A stretch of DNA of 64,000 bases, taken from positions 620,001 to 684,000 of the forward strand of contig JAZARR010000187.1 of assembly GCA_037389465.1 (NCBI GenBank), in the 5' to 3' direction. Below are positions 1 through 11,011 of the stretch, piece by piece (position 1 is the stretch's first letter; every line of letters begins with the position of its first letter). Position numbers and translations under genes: made by a program. The notes beneath the pieces were generated by a model. That model saw nothing but the letters and a program-made list of their open reading frames with translations, was not told the DNA's origin and did not search any database. The DNA comes from Baylisascaris procyonis (Eukaryota; Nematoda; Chromadorea; Rhabditida; Ascarididae).

Positions 1-3000
1 ACAATGAAAGATCCTCAATACAAAATATGGTATCTGTTGTGGTCGGTGATGCCATTTTTTTTGTATTGAGGATCTTTGATTGTTTTATCAACAATGATTC
101 GTTGCTATGATTGTTATCATACAAGAGGGAGAAAAGAACAGGTCCATTCATTACTCCCCCCCCCCCCCCCACCTGCCCCTCCTCTCTTCAAGAAATATCC
201 CTTCTCCCTCTTATATCGTAACAATCATAGCAACGAATCATTGTTGATAAAACAATGAAAGATCCTCAATACAAAATATGGTATCTGTTGTGGTCGGTGA
301 TGCCATTTTTTTTGTATTGAGGATCTTTGATTGTTTTATCAACAATGATTCGTTGCTATGATTGTTATCATACAAGAGGGAGAAAAGAACAGGTCCATTC
401 ATTACTCCCCCCCCCCCCCACCTGCCCCTCCTTTCTTCAAGAAATATCCCTTCTCCCTCTTATATCGTAACAATCATAGCAACGAATCATTGTTGATAAA
501 ACAATGAAAGATCCTCAATACAAAATATGGTATCTGTTGTGGTCGGTGATGCCATTTTTTTGTATTGAGGATCTTTGATTGTTTTATCAACAATGATTCG
601 TTGCTATGATTGTTATCATACAAGAGGGAGAAAAGAACAGGTCCATTCATTACTCCCCCCCCCCCCACCTGCCCCTCCTTTCTTCAAGAAATATCCCTTC
701 TCCCTCTTATATCGTAACAATCATAGCAACGAATCATTGTTGATAAAACAATGAAAGATCCTCAATACAAAATATGGTATCTGTTGTGGTCGGTGATGCC
801 ATTTTTTTGTATTGAGGATCTTTGACTGTTTTATCAACAATGATTCGTTGCTATGATTGTTATCATACAAGAGGGAGAAAAGAACAGGTCCATTCATTAC
901 TCCCCCCCCCCCCACCTGCCCCTCCTTTCTTCAAGAAATATCCCTTCTCCTCTTATATCGTAACAATCATAGCAACGAATCATTGTTGATAAAACAATGA
1001 AAGATCCTCAATACAAAATATGGTATCTGTTGTGGTCGGTGATGCCATTTTTTTGTATTGAGGATCTTTGATTGTTTTATCAACAATGATTCGTTGCTAT
1101 GATTGTTATCATACAAGAGGGAGAAAAGAACAGGTCCATTCATTACTCCCCCCCCCCCCACCTGCCCCTCCTTTCTTCAAGAAATATCCCTTCTCCCTCT
1201 TATATCGTAACAATCATAGCAACGAATCATTGTTGATAAAACAATGAAAGATCCTCAATACAAAATATGGTATCTGTTGTGGTCGGTGATGCCATTTTTT
1301 TGTATTGAGGATCTTTGATTGTTTTATCAACAATGATTCGTTGCTATGATTGTTATCATACAAGAGGGAGAAAAGAACAGGTCCATTCATTACTCCCCCC
1401 CCCCCCCACCTGCCCCTCCTTTCTTCAAGAAATATCCCTTCTCCCTCTTATATCGTAACAATCATAGCAACGAATCATTGTTGATAAAACAATGAAAGAT
1501 CCTCAATACAAAATATGGTATCTGTTGTGGTCGGTGATGCCATTTTTTTGTATTGAGGATCTTTGATTGTTTTATCAACAATGATTCGTTGCTATGATTG
1601 TTATCATACAAGAGGGAGAAAAGAACAGGTCCATTCATTACTCCCCCCCCCCCCACCTGCCCCTCCTCTCTTCAAGAAATATCCCTTCTCCCTCTTATAT
1701 CGTAACAATCATAGCAACGAATCATTGTTGATAAAACAATCAAAGATCCTCAATACAAAATATGGTATCTGTTGTGGTCGGTGATGCCATTTTTTTGTAT
1801 TGAGGATCTTTGACTGTTTTATCAACAATGATTCGTTGCTATGATTGTTATCATACAAGAGGGAGAAAAGATAACAGGTCCATTCATTACTCCCCCCCCC
1901 CCCCACCTGCCCCTCCTTTCTTCAAGAAATATCCCTTCTCCCTCTTATATCGTAACAATCATAGCAACGAATCATTGTTGATAAAACAATGAAAGATCCT
2001 CAATACAAAATATGGTATCTGTTGTGGTCGGTGATGCCATTTTTTTGTATTGAGGATCTTTGATTGTTTTATCAACAATGATTCGTTGCTATGGTTGTTA
2101 TCATACAAGAGGGAGAAAAGAACAGGTCCATTCATTACTCCCCCCCCCCCCCCCTGCCCCTCCTCTCTTCAAGAAATATCCCTTCTCCCTCTTATATCGT
2201 AACAATCATAGCAACGAATCATTGTTGATAAAACAATCAAAGATCCTCAATACAAAATATGGTATCTGTTGTGGTCGGTGATGCCATTTTTTTGTATTGA
2301 GGATCTTTGATTGTTTTATCAACAATGATTCGTTGCTATGATTGTTATCATACAAGAGGGAGAAAAGATAACAGGTCCATTCATTACTCCCCTCCCCCCC
2401 TCCCACCTGCCCCTCCTCTCTTCAAGAAATATCCCTTTTCCTTCTTATATCGTAACAATCATAGCAACGAATCATTGTTGGTAAAACAATGAAAGATCCT
2501 CAATACAAAATATGGTATCTGTTGTGGTCGGTGATGCCATTTTTTTGTATTGAGGGTCTTTGATTGTTTTATCAACAATGATTCGTTGCTATGATTGTTA
2601 TCATACAAGAGGGAGAAAAGATAACAGGTCCATTCATTACTCCCCCCCCCCCCACCTGCCCCTCCTTTCTTCAAGAAATATCCCTTCTCCCTCTTATATC
2701 GTAACAATCATAGCAACGAATCATTGTTGGTAAAACAATGAAAGATCCTCAATACAAAATATGGTATCTGTTGTGGTCGGTGATGCCATTTTTTTGTATT
2801 GAGGATCTTTGATTGTTTTATCAACAATGATTCGTTGCTATGATTGTTATCATACAAGAGGGAGAAAAGATAACAGGTCCATTCATTACTCCCCTCCCCC
2901 CCTCCCACCTGCCCCTCCTCTCTTCAAGAAATATCCCTTCTCCCTCTTATATCGTAACAATCATAGCAACGAATCATTGTTGATAAAACAATGAAAGATC

Positions 3001-5132
3001 CTCAATACAAAATATGGTATCTGTTGTGGTCGGTGATGCCATTTTTTTGTATTGAGGATCTTTGATTGTTTTATCAACAATGATTCGTTGCTATGATTGT
3101 TATCATACAAGAGGGAGAAAAGAACAGGTCCATTCATTACTCCCCCCCCCCCCCACCTGCCCCTCCTCTCTTCAAGAAATATCCCTTCTCCCTCTTATAT
3201 CGTAACAATCATAGCAACGAATCATTGTTGATAAAACAATCAAAGATCCTCAATACAAAATATGGTATCTGTTGTGGTCGGTGATGCCATTTTTTTGTAT
3301 TGAGGATCTTTGACTGTTTTATCAACAATGATTCGTTGCTATGATTGTTATCATACAAGAGGGAGAAAAGATAACAGGTCCATTCATTACTCCCCCCCCC
3401 CCACCTGCCCCTCCTTTCTTCAAGAAATATCCCTTCTCCCTCTTATATCGTAACAATCATAGCAACGAATCATTGTTGATAAAACAATGAAAGATCCTCA
3501 ATACAAAATATGGTATCTGTTGTGGTCGGTGATGCCATTTTTTTGTATTGAGGATCTTTGATTGTTTTATCAACAATGATTCGTTGCTATGATTGTTATC
3601 ATACAAGAGGGAGAAAGGATAACAGGTCCATTCATTACCCCCCCCCTCCTCCCCCACTTACCCCTCCTTTCTTCAAGAAATATCCCTTTTCCTTCTTATA
3701 TCGTAACAATCATAGCAACGAATCATTGTTGGTAAAACAATGAAAGATCCTCAATACAAAATATGGTATCTGTTGTGGTCGGTGATGCCATTTTTTTGTA
3801 TTGAGGATCTTTGATTGTTTTATCAACAATGATTCGTTGCTATGATTGTTATCATACAAGAGGGAGAAAGGATAACAGGTCCATTCATTACCCCCCCCCC
3901 TCCTCCCCCCCACTTACCCCTCCTTTCTTCAAGAAATATCCCTTTTCCTTCTTATATCGTAACAATCATAGCAACGAATCATTGTTGGTAAAACAATGAA
4001 AGATCCTCAATACAAAATATGGTATCTGTTGTGGTCGGTGATGCCATTTTTTTGTATTGAGGGTCTTTGATTGTTTTATCAACAATGATTCGTTGCTATG
4101 ATTGTTATCATACAAGAGGGAGAAAGGATAACAGGTCCATTCATTACCCCCCCCCTCCTCCCCCCACTTACCCCTCCTTTCTTCAAGAAATATCCCTTTT
4201 CCTTCTTATATCGTAACAATCATAGCAACGAATCATTGTTGGTAAAACAATGAAAGATCCTCAATACAAAATATGGTATCTGTTGTGGTCGGTGATGCCA
4301 TTTTTTTGTATTGAGGATCTTTGATTGTTTTATCAACAATGATTCGTTGCTATGATTGTTATCATACAAGAGGGAGAAAGGATAACAGGTCCATTCATTA
4401 CCCCCCCCCCTCCTCCCCCCCACTTACCCCTCCTTTCTTCAAGAAATATCCCTTTTCCTTCTTATATCGTAACAATCATAGCAACGAATCATTGTTGGTA
4501 AAACAATGAAAGATCCTCAATACAAAATATGGTATCTGTTGTGGTCGGTGATGCCATTTTTTTGTATTGAGGGTCTTTGATTGTTTTATCAACAATGATT
4601 CGTTGCTATGATTGTTATCATACAAGAGGGAGAAAAGATAACAGGTCCATTCATTACTCCCCTCCCCCCCTCCCACCTGCCCCTCCTCTCTTCAAGAAAT
4701 ATCCCTTCTCCCTCTTATATCGTAACAATCATCGCAACGAATCATTGTTGATAAAACAATGAAAGATCCTCAATACAAAATATGGTATCTGTTGTGCTCG
4801 GTGATGCCATTTTTTTGTATTGAGGATCTTTGATTGTTTTATCAACAATGATTCGTTGCTATGATTGTTATCATACAAGAGGGAGAAAAGATAACAGGTC
4901 CATTCATTACTCCCCCCCCCCACCTGCCCCTCCTCTCTTCAAGAAATATCCCTTCTCCCTCTTATATCGTAACAATCATAGCAACGAATCATTGTTGATA
5001 AAACAATCAAAGATCCTCAATACAAAATATGGTATCTGTTGTGGTCGGTGATGCCATTTTTTTGTATTGAGGATCTTTGATTGTTTTATCAACAATGATT
5101 CGTTGCTATGATTGTTATCATACAAGAGGGAG
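1..5132. repeat. Tandem array of a ~250 bp fold-back satellite
   Basis: Twenty full units and a partial last one are visible. They start at 1, 252, 501, 748, 994, 1241, 1489, 1736, 1986, 2233, 2486, 2735, 2988, 3236, 3484, 3737, 3993, 4247, 4503, 4756 and 5003, so the period is 246-256 bp. Most length change comes from a C-tract of about 8-14 bases. Each unit has two ~75 bp arms that are reverse complements with about four mismatches. One spacer (~35 bp) contains GGTATCTGTTGTGGTCGG and the other (~65 bp) contains the C-tract and a pyrimidine-rich stretch. The array runs off the left edge. Short open frames across it are proline-rich artefacts repeated in every unit. The structure resembles a tandemly amplified MITE or fold-back element; no transposase is present. 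Confidence 0.97.
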
Positions 5133-5244
5133 AAGGGAAATTTCTCGATAAAGGAGGGATAGATGGGGGGGGAGAGGAATGGGTGGATCTACTATGTTCG
5201 TCAGTGCCTCTCCTCTTTATTCGCATTGAGGATCTTTGATTGTT
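5133..5244. repeat. Diverged right edge of the fold-back satellite
   Basis: After the last unit's GAGGGAGAA the sequence changes to a G-rich segment with a run of eight or more G. At about 5218-5244 it returns to a copy of the arm start (ATTGAGGATCTTTGATTG). This looks like an old, mutated terminal unit in which the normal C-rich spacer and second arm were lost. Confidence 0.75.
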
Positions 5245-5573
5245 TTATTTAAAAATCTAAGTGTTCTTGTTGAGGTGCATTTCCAACTTCTGCACCATTT
5301 ATCCTTTCTCTGTTATTTCGAATCTACAACTAAATTTATCGGCTGTACAAATTTGTTTATTGGCCAAGCGATTGAGCTAACAGTGAATTGATGTAATTGT
5401 ATTGGATATGGAAATTTAATAGACTAGGTAATCACGAAGTATTTACTGAAATAGTATAGGGATAGTGAATCTGACTCTTGCTGAATTCAGCGTGTATTTA
5501 TGGAATATAGTTTTGAGGTGAATGTGTCATGTTCGTTTTATTAATTTTTTGAAATGACACTAATTGCATTCAG
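5245..5573. other. AT-rich intron remainder upstream of the first visible XPF exon
   Basis: No coding segment or repeat was recognised. It ends in a splice acceptor (GCATTCAG) at 5573. It joins the satellite to the XPF exons, so the intron that ends here contains at least this stretch and probably the satellite. Confidence 0.6.
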
Positions 5574-5693
5574 ACGTTGCTAACGTCACGTGAATACGAC
5601 ACTGCTCGAGAAGCACCACCCAAGTTGAGATTATCCAAATCTGGACGTGATGGTCGCTCATTGGACGAACCTGACACTGAAGAAAGTCCTCGT
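5574..5693 (+). CDS. XPF exon a: hydrophilic linker
   Basis: Forty codons starting TLLTSREYD and ending DTEESPR, between acceptor TTCAG and donor GTTAGT. It is polar and acidic at the end, as expected for the linker between helicase-like and nuclease domains. It has no ATG, so an upstream exon is required. It was chosen because it joins the next exon in phase 0; the residues themselves are not strongly conserved. Confidence 0.75.
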
Positions 5694-8600
5694 GTTAGTA
5701 TCCTCGGATTCTAAACTTTAATAGCCTAGTGGTGTTCATGTACTGTGCTAAATTATGGAACGGAGAATCGAATTTAATAAGAAATTGATAGTTATTAAAA
5801 AAAAAGTATGAAAAATAGATCACAAAGTTGGAATTCATTAATACTATTGGTGATTTATGTATCAAAGGGAGTTATTTATATATATTAACTTGAACATTGA
5901 GGTAATTTAGATTGAATAGAAGATCAAAGCAGATTGAATAAAAAACCCTATGAAATAGGTTTACTTTGGTAGATGTTTAGGACGGTACACGATTTACGAA
6001 GGGAGGTTTATTTGTTATATCTAAATAATTTAGCCTAGCATTCATTAAGTTTTGTTTTCTTTTTCATCGATCTGAATAGTTGTTTAAGGTTGTGGTGGAT
6101 ATGAGAGAGTTCAACAGTGAGTTGCCGACGATACTTTACAAAAGAGGTAGTGATGTAGTACCGGCCACTCTTGAGGTCGGTGATTATATCCTTTCACCTC
6201 ATATCGCTGTCGAGAGGAAATCACTTGACGATCTGACGCAGTCACTTCACAGTGGTCGTGTTTTTAAACAAATCGAACAGGTAGGCTTAACTGAATTTTT
6301 GAAGAATTTCTTTGCACAGCGGTCGATGAAGAAGAGGGTGGACAGGGAAGGAAATAAGGGAACGAGGGCTGTTCCTGTTTGGCTTAATTTTGCGCTATTC
6401 CTGCATTTTTTTGTAAATATTCTTTTATTTGGATGGATTCCTTGAAATAATTGAAGCTCGAGCAAAGGAAGGTCTAAGCCTGCAACAAAGAATTAGTAAT
6501 AATGCTCTAATCCGAAATTTATATGAATGTGGTCATTTTCGTTCGTTCTTCAATCATTTCAGATGGGTGGCGTTAAAGAATTAACTAAAGAAATGCTCTA
6601 TTTAACATTAAGGAAGGTTTTATGATGCTTTTCTATAAGCGTTACTTAAAAGCTTCTGGCAAGAGGGCTTTCAGAGCCTAATTCATAAACAGTGAAATGG
6701 AAAGGAAAATTTCGACGTTAGTAAGAGGCGAATGAAATTCAAGGTTCGGGCAACTGCTTTCTTAAATTATACCTGATGATTTATAAATGAATATCTATGA
6801 GGCAGTTGCGTTTGATAAATGATGGACTGTAGTTTGCTATTTGCTCGGGTATCTATCCTTGATTCGTGTCAAATTTAGAAAATACACATATATACCTATT
6901 ATGATAGATAAATAATTCAATTCAAATCAAATTCTTTATGTTGAATTAAGTCTATTTCAAGCGATTCAATTCAACCTAAATTCAATGAATTAAATTGAGG
7001 TTATTTCAGATGCTTAGGCATTATAAAACTACAATTTTATTAGTGGAAGCGAATATGAAGAATGATTATCGTAAAATCAACGGTGGACCATTTCAGGTTA
7101 ATTTTTTTAAATTGTTGGTTTTGGCGGTGTTGTGTAATTATAATCGAAAAAAAAAAGAATCAGGGATTGGTTTGAAATTTTTTTTGATTTGCGATAAGAA
7201 TGTGTTGTGCCTTTATTTTTGTCCCTGGAATAGGTTACCGGTTACATGAATGATTTCGTCCCGTACTCATCACTTGTGCTGTATTCATCTTCTTTTCCGG
7301 AATCATTCCGTCCCACCGGGATCTGACTTCAAATGGTAATTTAAGAGGCCTATCACAGCTAGGCGGAGCCACTTTTTGATGTTTTGAGGGAATGAGGCAC
7401 TTACTATTTTATGTCATAATACTTTCTTATGCCCATTCTTTGTAGAATTAATATTACGTTTATATGAGATGAAAATATTGGGCTGTAATATTTTTTCACT
7501 TTTTTGATTTTAAGATACCATTTTGTTGAACAATTTTATTGCCACTGAAATATCGATGTTATAATGCGCCATTTTGAATAAGGCTGAAGGGGGAAATAAA
7601 ATTGCCTGTCATGTAGTATAACCAATAGGACAATACCTATATGTCGTTTATTGTGGAGTCATTTATTTGCTGATATTTTGATTTATGAAAGGGTACAGGT
7701 CACTAAACATCCACTTTGGTCACTAACCGTATAAGTCCACTTTCCATGTATGTGCGCATCGACGGTGATCTTACAGTATCACAGATATACCTCAAAGTAT
7801 ATTTCATAAGTCATGAACGTTGTAAGTATATCCCACATAGGTATCTAAACGATTCTCGTATAATATCAGAAGTTATTGTGTCAAAATATATTTACGTTCG
7901 CGCATCTGAATAACTTTCGGCAAGCAACAAAGAAATCGAAATTCAATGAATTATCCAGCTATATTTGAGCCCATCTTAGTGAATGATATGTGATTTTTTA
8001 TTAAAAAGGAAAGGCGATTCCGAAGTGAGGAGAGGATGGAAAGGGAATAGGTGCTGCTTATTTAATTCGTATTTGATTTTTAAAAAGCTCTGAATTGATC
8101 TTCAGTTGGAACAGAATGCGATGCATGTTTAATCAAATTTGTTCCTGAATTTTAGGGAGAGTTGAGTCGTCGATGCAGGGAGACACGCTCATTGCTGACG
8201 GTGTTGATACGATGCTATCCACGGATGAGTATTATTTGGACAATGGATCCGACGCATTCGGCTGAAATGTTCGAAGAGTTTAAGGTGCATTTATTTTTGT
8301 TAGATTTTTGAAAAGATTTGAGGGAGTGGTTTATGGTGGCATTATGTTTTAATATTATGTGTGTATGTATCTGTTTGTCTATCCGTCGATCCCAATTGGC
8401 AAGTAGGAAGCAGGGCACTAAAATTTGATTTATATCGGGTTTGTTAGGTTACCCTCGAGATAATTTGAAAGATCCAACTTTTTTTGTGAGGTGCTGTGAA
8501 ATTTGCATATCCACATTTCGTTGATGATACCAGCAAGTTTTATTAAAAATAAATTACAGAGATACCTCAATGACATGAATAGACTTTGCAGTTGTTTTGC

Positions 8601-11011
8601 GAAAAAATAAAACTTTTTTGCTGAGGAGTTATTCAAACATATTTTTGCATACTGAATATGGGCAGCCCGGCTGTTATTTCCTTTTTAAAGTGACGATGCG
8701 ACTGATAGATTAGATGGGCTCAAGCGCTAAGAGCGCAAATATTATTGCCAATCCTCTTGTTCCATTTTTTTTTTTTTTGGCTTCATATCGAAGCTGTCGC
8801 TTTTAGTTTTTTTCTTCATTTCTTTCAAGTTACAATCACGAATTTTTGAAATTCCTTCCTAGGTGTTCACTTGAAATTCGTTGAGAAACTTAACAAGGAG
8901 TTAAATATTTTAGCATTCATGTCATATGATAATTTCACGGGCGAATTTGGGTTGTGTCGTTTTTGATGACAGGATGTCATATAATAGATTTGCATAGACG
9001 CTTCGCTGAGATTTCCGACGGTCCTTCCGTGAATTCTGATGGGCTGTTTTATTTTCGCACATTCTGGAAATTTGAGCCTCTTTCACTCAAGAATTTTTAC
9101 CTCGACACGTGATTTGCACGTGATTGTTTAAATTGGTTTTAGCGTGTGAATTTACGCACACTTTGCTGTTTACCTATTTTTTTAAGGTACAGTAATTATG
9201 CTCCGTTACGTCGTTTCGTAGTCGTTCATGGGGTTGATCAGAAGTGAAATTTGTTATGATATACGTTCACTGCATTATTCGCGATTGTTATGATATTATC
9301 GTTCATCTCTAAAATAAATCTACTAAAATTAAAGATTTTTAGCTTAATCAAAAAAATCCGGATATGGATCGTGCGGTGGCCATACGCGGTGATGATGACG
9401 AAGGAATAGGCCGTGAAGACGATGGTGAGGTGTTCTTTCTATTGAACGGTTATGAGTCTCTTTATTTAAACAATAAAGAAAACTATGAAAATTTACTCAG
9501 TAATTACATGATTAATGATAATCACAAAATGAGAGTGAGAGTAGTGAAGTGAAAAAAAAATGAAGATAAGATAGCAATAAGGCTAAGATAACGAGAAACT
9601 ATTTGTGCTTTTTAGTTTTTTTACGCTTTTTTCTCAAATGACGTCATGAAAGATGCATCTTTCATCAATGTTTGATGCGTTGTATGAGCTGAAATCTCTC
9701 TATGTGCAGACTGTGATGACAGGTTTGTTTCTATCATTAGTACAATATTCAAGTGATTAAGAGGTAAATAAAGGTGATGGTTGGGATGGGAACCACTGAA
9801 CGCATCGAATGCGTATTCAAAGGAGCTAACAGCATCGAAAGTATCATCCATGTGTATATGAGACGATGAAATGTTCTTTTAGTATGGATTGCAAGCAGCC
9901 ATTTTGGTTCAGTGCCATTTGATTCCCATCTGTAATAGTTTTTAATCTGAAGGGAGGACTGAATGATGAGATGGGGTGAAACTTTTGTAGTCGTTAGCTA
10001 AGCATAGTGCCGTATGCTATCGAAAGCAGTTGTTATATGCAGAATAAGTGTTTATCAAGGAATATAAGTATCTGTAAAGAGTAATATTACTACTCCTGTT
10101 AGTACGATGTAAGCCCTCATCGAAATATAGGTGAGCCTGACGAATGTTTTCATTGAACGAACGAATCCTTCAATTATGAGCACCATAAATCTTTAATCAT
10201 TTTATCCGCATGCAAGTGTCATCTTTGGAGATCCGTAAGGGCAATGGATTTTCCATTCGTCTGATCTTCTTTATCCTTTATTATGTTAGAGACCACAATG
10301 CAGTGTGAAGAAACTGTTGAATTAGGTAGGATGATGTGCATTCGAAAACGAGTAATGCTTGCAAATTGCAAGGTCTTTTATTGGAGCGTTTTTGAAATAT
10401 TATTGGCAATCGCCATGTCCACCGGGAATGCTTCACGATATTTGATTGTCCTTAATCTTGAATTTTCTAGAGTTTTACTACTAACAGTATAAAATTCAAC
10501 GTTAATTATTAGTGAAATTGGGCAGAAACTGCCCGAATGGTAATGTATTTTCTGTCGACTGTCATGACTCGTATACGCCCTCACCAATACGACTAGTGAA
10601 ATTGTGGTTATTAACAAATTGGTCGTTCTTTTTCCGCCTTAGAAGCTTGTATTGGCTTTTATTCGTTTTGTTTAAAGTTGTTTACTGCGGTGCAGAAATT
10701 GAGTATGTGACGGCACGTTGCTTATTGAAGTTGTATTTTGATGCTTATTAAAGTTTTATTTAGGTCAGTCGACTTCAGAAGCTGGTTCGTCTAAGGGAAC
10801 GCTACGATTGAATAGAGTGCTGCATCGACAATTACTAAGATTACCGAATATGGGAAGTGGCGATGTGAAGCGTATGATGAGTAGTGGAAAAGCGACCTGC
10901 TTACTCGATGTAATTAATTCGGATTCTGAGACGCTCGCTTCGATTATCGGAAATCGTGAGTTGGCCACCTCTTTGCATTCTTTTTTGACTGTCGATTTCA
11001 AGGCTCATTAG
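5574..11011 (+). CDS. XPF/ERCC4-family DNA repair endonuclease, C-terminal part (six exons, 5' end outside window)
   Basis: Structure-specific nuclease subunit that, with ERCC1, cuts the 5' side of bubbles and 3' flaps in nucleotide excision and crosslink repair in the nucleus. Exons join in frame at 5574-5693, 6080-6280, 7010-7096, 8156-8284, 9343-9424 and 10764-11011, giving about 288 residues and a TAG stop. The second exon carries [16 protein letters not shown] and the catalytic VERKSLDD (ERKX3D). The fourth has the [18 protein letters not shown] segment that closes the nuclease fold. The last has the tandem helix-hairpin-helix domain ([11 protein letters not shown], then LASIIGNRE) used to pair with ERCC1. 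Animal XPF is about 900 residues, so the N-terminal helicase-like two thirds are absent here and should lie left of position 1, beyond the satellite; alternatively this is a truncated copy. All visible junctions have GT/AG and keep frame, so no decay is seen. Family assignment is firm; whether the gene is complete is not known. Confidence 0.93.
6080..6280 (+). CDS. XPF exon b: nuclease active site
   Basis: Sixty-seven codons from [11 protein letters not shown] to FKQIEQ. They contain the metal-binding and catalytic residues of the XPF nuclease fold: Asp in VVDMREF, GDYIL, and the ERKSLDD box. The acceptor is GAATAG and the donor CAG|GTAGGC. The open frame continues past the donor, but the family match stops exactly there. 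Confidence 0.95.
6281..7009 (+). other. XPF intron between exons b and c
   Basis: AT-rich intron of 729 bp ending in TTATTTCAG. A possible 54-nt in-frame cassette (6563-6616) with its own acceptor and donor lies inside; it matches nothing in the family known to me. Confidence 0.8.
7010..7096 (+). CDS. XPF exon c: nuclease core strand
   Basis: Twenty-nine codons, [15 protein letters not shown] to GGPFQ. They match the family segment in which a tyrosine and lysine precede a hydrophobic strand (human: RPVLLIEF) and then a phenylalanine-glutamine turn. Acceptor TTTCAG, donor CAG|GTTAAT, phase 0 on both sides. Confidence 0.92.
7097..8155 (+). other. XPF intron between exons c and d
   Basis: 1,059 bp, AT-rich, ending GAATTTTAG. 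No repeat or coding segment was recognised. Confidence 0.8.
8156..8284 (+). CDS. XPF exon d: end of nuclease domain
   Basis: Forty-three codons, [20 protein letters not shown] then [18 protein letters not shown] and FEEFK. The P-R-[ILM]-x-I-[IL]-W strand followed by an S/T-H-[SA]-A-E-[ML]-F-E-E helix is characteristic of XPF. Donor AAG|GTGCAT, phase 0. Confidence 0.95.
8285..9342 (+). other. XPF intron between exons d and e
   Basis: 1,058 bp, AT-rich, ending GATTTTTAG. It contains a tight direct repeat CACGTGATT-TG-CACGTGATT at 9106-9125, i.e. two E-box cores 11 bp apart. Nothing else was recognised. Confidence 0.8.
9343..9424 (+). CDS. XPF exon e: acidic linker
   Basis: Twenty-seven codons and one base: [20 protein letters not shown] to GREDD. 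The K/Q-x-P-x-x-x-x-A-[VL]-A-I pattern matches the start of the XPF inter-domain linker, which turns acidic. Donor at 9425 (G|GTGAGG) leaves phase 1, completed by the next exon. Confidence 0.85.
9425..10763 (+). other. XPF intron between exons e and f
   Basis: 1,339 bp, AT-rich, ending TTATTTAG. Small open frames on both strands (for example 9621-9851 minus) have no recognisable similarity and are treated as chance. Confidence 0.75.
10764..11011 (+). CDS. XPF exon f: helix-hairpin-helix domain and stop
   Basis: Enters in phase 1 to give a glycine, then a polar stretch followed by [20 protein letters not shown] (first hairpin) and [20 protein letters not shown] (second hairpin, ending in the family's [IL]-x-x-F terminal helix). 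It ends FKAH and TAG. No AATAAA is seen in the next 300 bp; the nearest downstream is at about 11838. Confidence 0.94.

Noticed and set aside
76..5051. Repeated 60-80 codon frames in the left satellite (proline-rich and glycine-rich forms)
   Set aside because: The same frame recurs in each 250-bp unit on both strands and is broken by C-tract length changes, so it is a by-product of the repeat.
1..5132. Possible CRISPR-like array
   Set aside because: The units are direct ~250-bp repeats with no unique spacers and an internal inverted-repeat structure, in a eukaryotic setting.
9621..9851. 76-codon minus-strand frame inside an XPF intron
   Set aside because: No recognisable family, no splice or start support, and antisense to a gene whose exons flank it.
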